Assembly: GCA_964547995.1 (NCBI GenBank) | Contig: CAZJRB010000135.1 | Span: 1 to 18,453 of the forward strand | Length of the DNA: 18,453 bases | DNA from: CAZJRB01 sp964547995 | GTDB lineage: Bacteria > Planctomycetota > Planctomycetia > Pirellulales > Thermoguttaceae | Direction: 5' to 3' | Shown: positions 15,727 through 18,453 of the stretch, piece by piece | How the letters are laid out: every line of letters starts with the position of its first letter | Numbering within the stretch: position 1 is the first letter of the stretch | Translations under genes and position numbers: made by a program | The notes under the pieces: model-generated | The model's input: the letters and a program-made list of their open reading frames with translations, nothing else | Database searches by the model: none | What the model was told of the DNA's origin: nothing

Positions 15727-17220
15727 ATGGTGGAAAAGGCTTATCTGGCGATTGACATGGGCGCCTCCAGCGGCCGGCACCTGGCGGGGCTGTTTGACGG
15801 CGAGCGGCTGCGACTGGAGGAGATTTACCGCTTCGAGAACGGGGCCGTCGAGGTTCACGGCAGCCTCTACTGGGATCTTCTCGGGCTCTGGACACAAGTC
15901 CGCGCCGGGCTCCGCGCCGCCGGAAACCGATGGGGCGCCGAAATCGCCAGCGTCGGCGTCGATACCTGGGGCGTCGATTTCGGGCTGCTCGGCCGCGGCG
16001 ACGTACTGCTGGGCAACCCCTACCATTACCGCGACAGCCGGACCAACGGCGCGATGGAAAAGGCCTTTGAGATCGTGTCCCGCGAGGAAATCTTCCGGCA
16101 CACCGGATTGCAGTTCATGCAACTCAATTCGCTCTACCAGTTCCTGGCGCTGAAGTGGGCGAACTCGCCGCTTCTCGAAGTGGCCGAGACGCTGCTGATG
16201 GTGCCCGACCTGTTCCACTGGCTCCTGACCGGTGTGAAGTGCAACGAGATGACCGAGGCCAGCACCTCCCAGTTCTACAATCCGGCAACCGGCGATTGGG
16301 CCGTCGAGCTGCTGGAGAAGTTCGATCTGCGGACCGACATCCTCGGCAAGATCGAGCAACCCGGCGCCAACCTGGGCCCGCTCCGCAAGGTGTTGATTGA
16401 CGAGACCGGGCTTTCTGCCGCCGGCGTCGTCTTGCCCGCGTCGCACGACACGGGTAGCGCCGTGGCGGCCGTGCCGGCCAAGGGCGCCGCCGGAGGGCAG
16501 CCCGACTGGTGCTACATCAGCCTGGGCACCTGGGCGCTGATGGGGATCGAATCGCCCGAGCCGGTTATCAACGACACCGTGCTGAAGCTCAATTTCACGA
16601 ACGAGGGCGGGGTGAACCGCACCAGCCGCGTCTTGAAGAACATCACCGGGATGTGGCTGTTGCAGGAGTGCCGGCGGATTTGGAACCTCGCGGGCAAAGA
16701 CCTCGACTGGGAAGACATGAACAAGATGTCGGCCGCGGCGAAGCCGTTGGTCTCGTTCATCGATCCCGACGCCCCCGAATTCATGGCCCCGGCCAGCATG
16801 CCCGAGTCGATCTGCGAGTTCTGCGAGAAGACCTCTCAGACGGCGCCGGCCGGCGACGGGGCCGTTCTCCGCTGCGCGCTCGACAGCCTTGCGATGCGGT
16901 TTCGCCAGGTGCTGGCGATGTGCGAGGAACTGGCCGGACGCCGGATCGAAACCATCCATATCGTCGGCGGAGGGACCCGGAACCGCCAGCTCTGCCAGCT
17001 TACGGCGGACGCTTGTGGGCGGCCGGTCTTGGCAGGCCCCATCGAAGCTACCGCCATCGGCAACGTGATGGTCCAAGCGGTCGCCGACGGCGACGTCGCC
17101 GATCTGGCCCAGGCCCGCGAGGTCATCGCCCAAAGCTTCGAGATGGACGAGTACGAACCGCAGGATACCGCCGCGTGGGACGACGCGTACGAAACGTTCA
17201 AGAGGGTTACATCCGTCTGA
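15727..17220 (+). CDS. rhaB: Rhamnulokinase-type FGGY carbohydrate kinase
   Basis: The ATG of MVEKAYLAIDMGASSGR (15727) gives 497 residues, with GGAAAGG ten bases before it; this start puts the FGGY phosphate loop (AIDMGASSGR) at the very N-terminus as in the family. GVDTWGVDFGLL (77-88) and YRDSRT (101-106) are rhamnulokinase-type substrate motifs. SHDTGSAVAAVP carries the catalytic Asp241, matching Asp237 of E. coli RhaB. CYISLGTWALMGIE and HIVGGGTRNRQLCQLTADA form the C-terminal ATP-binding half. The enzyme should phosphorylate L-rhamnulose at O1 with ATP in the cytoplasm; L-fuculose or another ketose is possible. Isomerase and aldolase genes are not in the window. The oxidoreductase gene starts 33 bases downstream. 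Confidence 0.92.
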   Translation: MVEKAYLAIDMGASSGRHLAGLFDGERLRLEEIYRFENGAVEVHGSLYWDLLGLWTQVRAGLRAAGNRWGAEIASVGVDTWGVDFGLLGRGDVLLGNPYHYRDSRTNGAMEKAFEIVSREEIFRHTGLQFMQLNSLYQFLALKWANSPLLEVAETLLMVPDLFHWLLTGVKCNEMTEASTSQFYNPATGDWAVELLEKFDLRTDILGKIEQPGANLGPLRKVLIDETGLSAAGVVLPASHDTGSAVAAVPAKGAAGGQPDWCYISLGTWALMGIESPEPVINDTVLKLNFTNEGGVNRTSRVLKNITGMWLLQECRRIWNLAGKDLDWEDMNKMSAAAKPLVSFIDPDAPEFMAPASMPESICEFCEKTSQTAPAGDGAVLRCALDSLAMRFRQVLAMCEELAGRRIETIHIVGGGTRNRQLCQLTADACGRPVLAGPIEATAIGNVMVQAVADGDVADLAQAREVIAQSFEMDEYEPQDTAAWDDAYETFKRVTSV

Positions 17221-17253
17221 CTTGATTCACGAATACAGCGGCAGGAGAAAACC

Positions 17254-18288
17254 ATGACGAATATCGGCATCATCGGCGCCGGGTTTATGGGGATGATCCA
17301 TTACCTGGCATATCAGAAGCTCGGCGGGGCGAAAGTCGCCGCCCTTTGTGAAACGGATGAGAAGCGCCTGGCCGGCGATTGGACGTCGATCAAGGGCAAT
17401 TTCGGCCCGCAGGGTGAAATGATGGACCTGACCGGCATCGCGAAGTATCCCGAAGTCGAAGGGATGCTCGCCGATTCGAACGTCGAGATGGTCGACATCT
17501 GCTTGCCGCCGTCGCTGCACGCCCCGACTGCGATCGCGGCGCTGGAGGCCGGCAAGCACGTCTTCTGCGAGAAACCGATCGCCTTGAACCCGGCCGATGC
17601 CGAGCGGATGGTCGCCGCGGCCGAGCGTGCCGGAAAGATGCTCATGATCGGCCACGTGCTGCCGTTCTTCCCCGAGTACAACTTCGCGTACAAGGCGATC
17701 ACCGGCGGCGAGTTTGGCAAGCTGCTGGGGGGCCATTTCAAGCGGGTGATCTCCGATCCCACGTGGTTGCCCGACTTCTACAACCCGGCGACCACCGGAG
17801 GCCCGATGCTCGACCTGCACGTCCACGACGCCCATTTCATCCGCCTGGTCTGCGGAATGCCGGCGTCGGTGCAAAGCGTCGGCAGCATGCGCGGCGAGGT
17901 GGTCGAGCGCTTCACCACCCAGTTCCGCTTCGCCGATCCCGAGTTGGTGGTCACGGCCGCCAGCGGTGTGATCGATCAACAAGGGCGGCCCTTTACGCAC
18001 GCGTACGAAATCTACCTCGAGAAGGCGACGATGTTCTTCGAATATGCGGGGCTCGCCGAGACCGACGACATCGTCACTCCGCTGACCGTCTTAACCGAAG
18101 ATGGCAAGGTCGACCGTCCGGAACTCAGTTCGGTCGACGCCTTTGAGGCCGAGCTGGAAGAGGTCGTCAGTGCCGTAGAAGCAGGCACGCCGTCGCCGAT
18201 TCTCACCGGCGAGCTGGCCCGCGACGCCGTGATCCTCTGCCAGAAGCAGACCCAATCGGTCGAGCAGGGCCAAGCAGTGCGGCTATGA
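17254..18288 (+). CDS. Gfo/Idh/MocA family NAD(P)-dependent oxidoreductase
   Basis: The 344-residue protein starts at 17254 with AGGAG seven bases upstream. The Rossmann motif GIIGAGFMG (5-13) binds NAD(P). The family's HVFCEKPIAL (102-111) carries the EKP triad with catalytic Lys107. GGPMLDLHVHDAHFIRLVCG (182-201) supplies the conserved Asp187 and His191 of the C-terminal sugar-binding domain. Such enzymes oxidise or reduce hydroxyls of sugars, inositols or their derivatives. The neighbouring rhamnulokinase in the same direction suggests a deoxysugar or related substrate, but the exact reaction cannot be read from sequence. No signal or Tat peptide is present, so it is cytoplasmic, unlike many planctomycete paralogues that are exported. 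Confidence 0.93.
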   Translation: MTNIGIIGAGFMGMIHYLAYQKLGGAKVAALCETDEKRLAGDWTSIKGNFGPQGEMMDLTGIAKYPEVEGMLADSNVEMVDICLPPSLHAPTAIAALEAGKHVFCEKPIALNPADAERMVAAAERAGKMLMIGHVLPFFPEYNFAYKAITGGEFGKLLGGHFKRVISDPTWLPDFYNPATTGGPMLDLHVHDAHFIRLVCGMPASVQSVGSMRGEVVERFTTQFRFADPELVVTAASGVIDQQGRPFTHAYEIYLEKATMFFEYAGLAETDDIVTPLTVLTEDGKVDRPELSSVDAFEAELEEVVSAVEAGTPSPILTGELARDAVILCQKQTQSVEQGQAVRL

Positions 18289-18317
18289 CAAATGACAGGA
18301 ACTTGCAACGTTACACC

Positions 18318-18346
18318 TTGTCACAGACACACCGGAAGACTACGAT
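18318..18346 (+). promoter_or_regulatory. Promoter of tRNA-Ser
   Basis: TTGTCA at 18318-18323 and TACGAT at 18341-18346 are 17 bases apart, matching five and four of six consensus positions. The predicted start at about 18353 lies eight bases before the mature tRNA. Confidence 0.55.
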
Positions 18347-18360
18347 ATCATACAGCGGCC

Positions 18361-18443
18361 GGAGGGTACGCGAATTGGCTAGCAGCCTGACTCGAAATCA
18401 GGTGCCGACTTGTCGGTTGAGGGTTCGACTCCCTTGCCCTCCG
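18361..18443 (+). tRNA. tRNA-Ser (anticodon CGA)
   Basis: The acceptor strand GGAGGGT at 18361-18367 pairs with GCCCTCC at 18436-18442 (last pair a T-G wobble). The anticodon arm is CCTGA, loop CTCGAAA, TCAGG, with anticodon CGA at 18393-18395, reading codon UCG. A long variable arm (CCGAC-TT-GTCGG) marks a class II serine tRNA. The T arm is GAGGG-TTCGACT-CCCTT. The discriminator is G, as expected for Ser, and CCA is not encoded. The D arm is weak (about two good pairs), and the usual T8 is only in register if the acceptor is shifted one base left to CGGAGGG. Confidence 0.85.
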
Positions 18444-18453
18444 CATCGAAAAA

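Noticed and set aside
15643..17133. A 496-codon antisense frame over the rhamnulokinase gene
   Set aside because: Shadow of a conserved kinase; no signal or family motif.

Overview
The window looks like a chromosomal segment of a planctomycete (Pirellulales/Thermogutta-like). I infer this from gene style: a secreted PQQ-type propeller opening with WPCWRGPRGDG, a secreted TPR protein with an Ala/Pro/Glu-rich DPFAxPG tail, a rhamnulokinase paired with a Gfo/Idh/MocA oxidoreductase, high-G+C coding regions with frequent GTG/TTG alternatives, and short dispersed 'GGGAACGCC..CTGTGGCGTTCC' repeats. No marker gene is present, so the phylum call is an inference.

Layout. 1-767 (minus) is the 5' part of an exported TPR protein that runs off the left edge. 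1079-2383 (minus) is an exported beta-propeller protein. 2384-2788 is a gene-poor spacer with one copy of a dispersed repeat and a possible gene remnant. 2866-5732 (plus) is a translationally coupled two-gene unit: a GHNGSGKST P-loop ATPase with a C-terminal winged-helix-like end, then a protein with a P-loop-less NTPase-like N-terminal domain and six exact 40-residue TPR units. This pair is the most interesting item; it resembles STAND-type signalling or conflict ATPases but has no recognisable effector. It has its own sigma70-like promoter, sampled stretches are clearly lower in G+C than the right flank, and it lies between inverted copies of the dispersed repeat. It abuts, tail to tail with no spacer, a TPR lipoprotein gene (5733-7019, minus). 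A nested inverted-repeat element (7122-7317) and the second repeat copy (7321-7367) follow, then an MFS permease (7379-8707, minus) with a predicted leaderless promoter.

8922-14228 (plus) is a metal-efflux cluster: a small exported Cys-rich protein, a CzcB-like adaptor and a CzcA-like RND pump, with no czcC-type outer-membrane gene. The pump's last 16 codons overlap, antisense, the end of a TSUP (TauE/SafE) transporter gene, which forms an operon with an Rrf2-family regulator lacking the Fe-S cysteines (14181-15368, minus). That operon has a recognisable promoter with AT-rich repeats just downstream of it. Divergently, 15727-18288 (plus) is a sugar operon (rhamnulokinase plus Gfo/Idh/MocA oxidoreductase), followed by a promoter and a tRNA-Ser(CGA) gene at the right end.

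Two functional themes are readable: metal/sulfur handling in the centre right and deoxysugar metabolism at the right. The ATPase-TPR pair is accessory and of unknown role.
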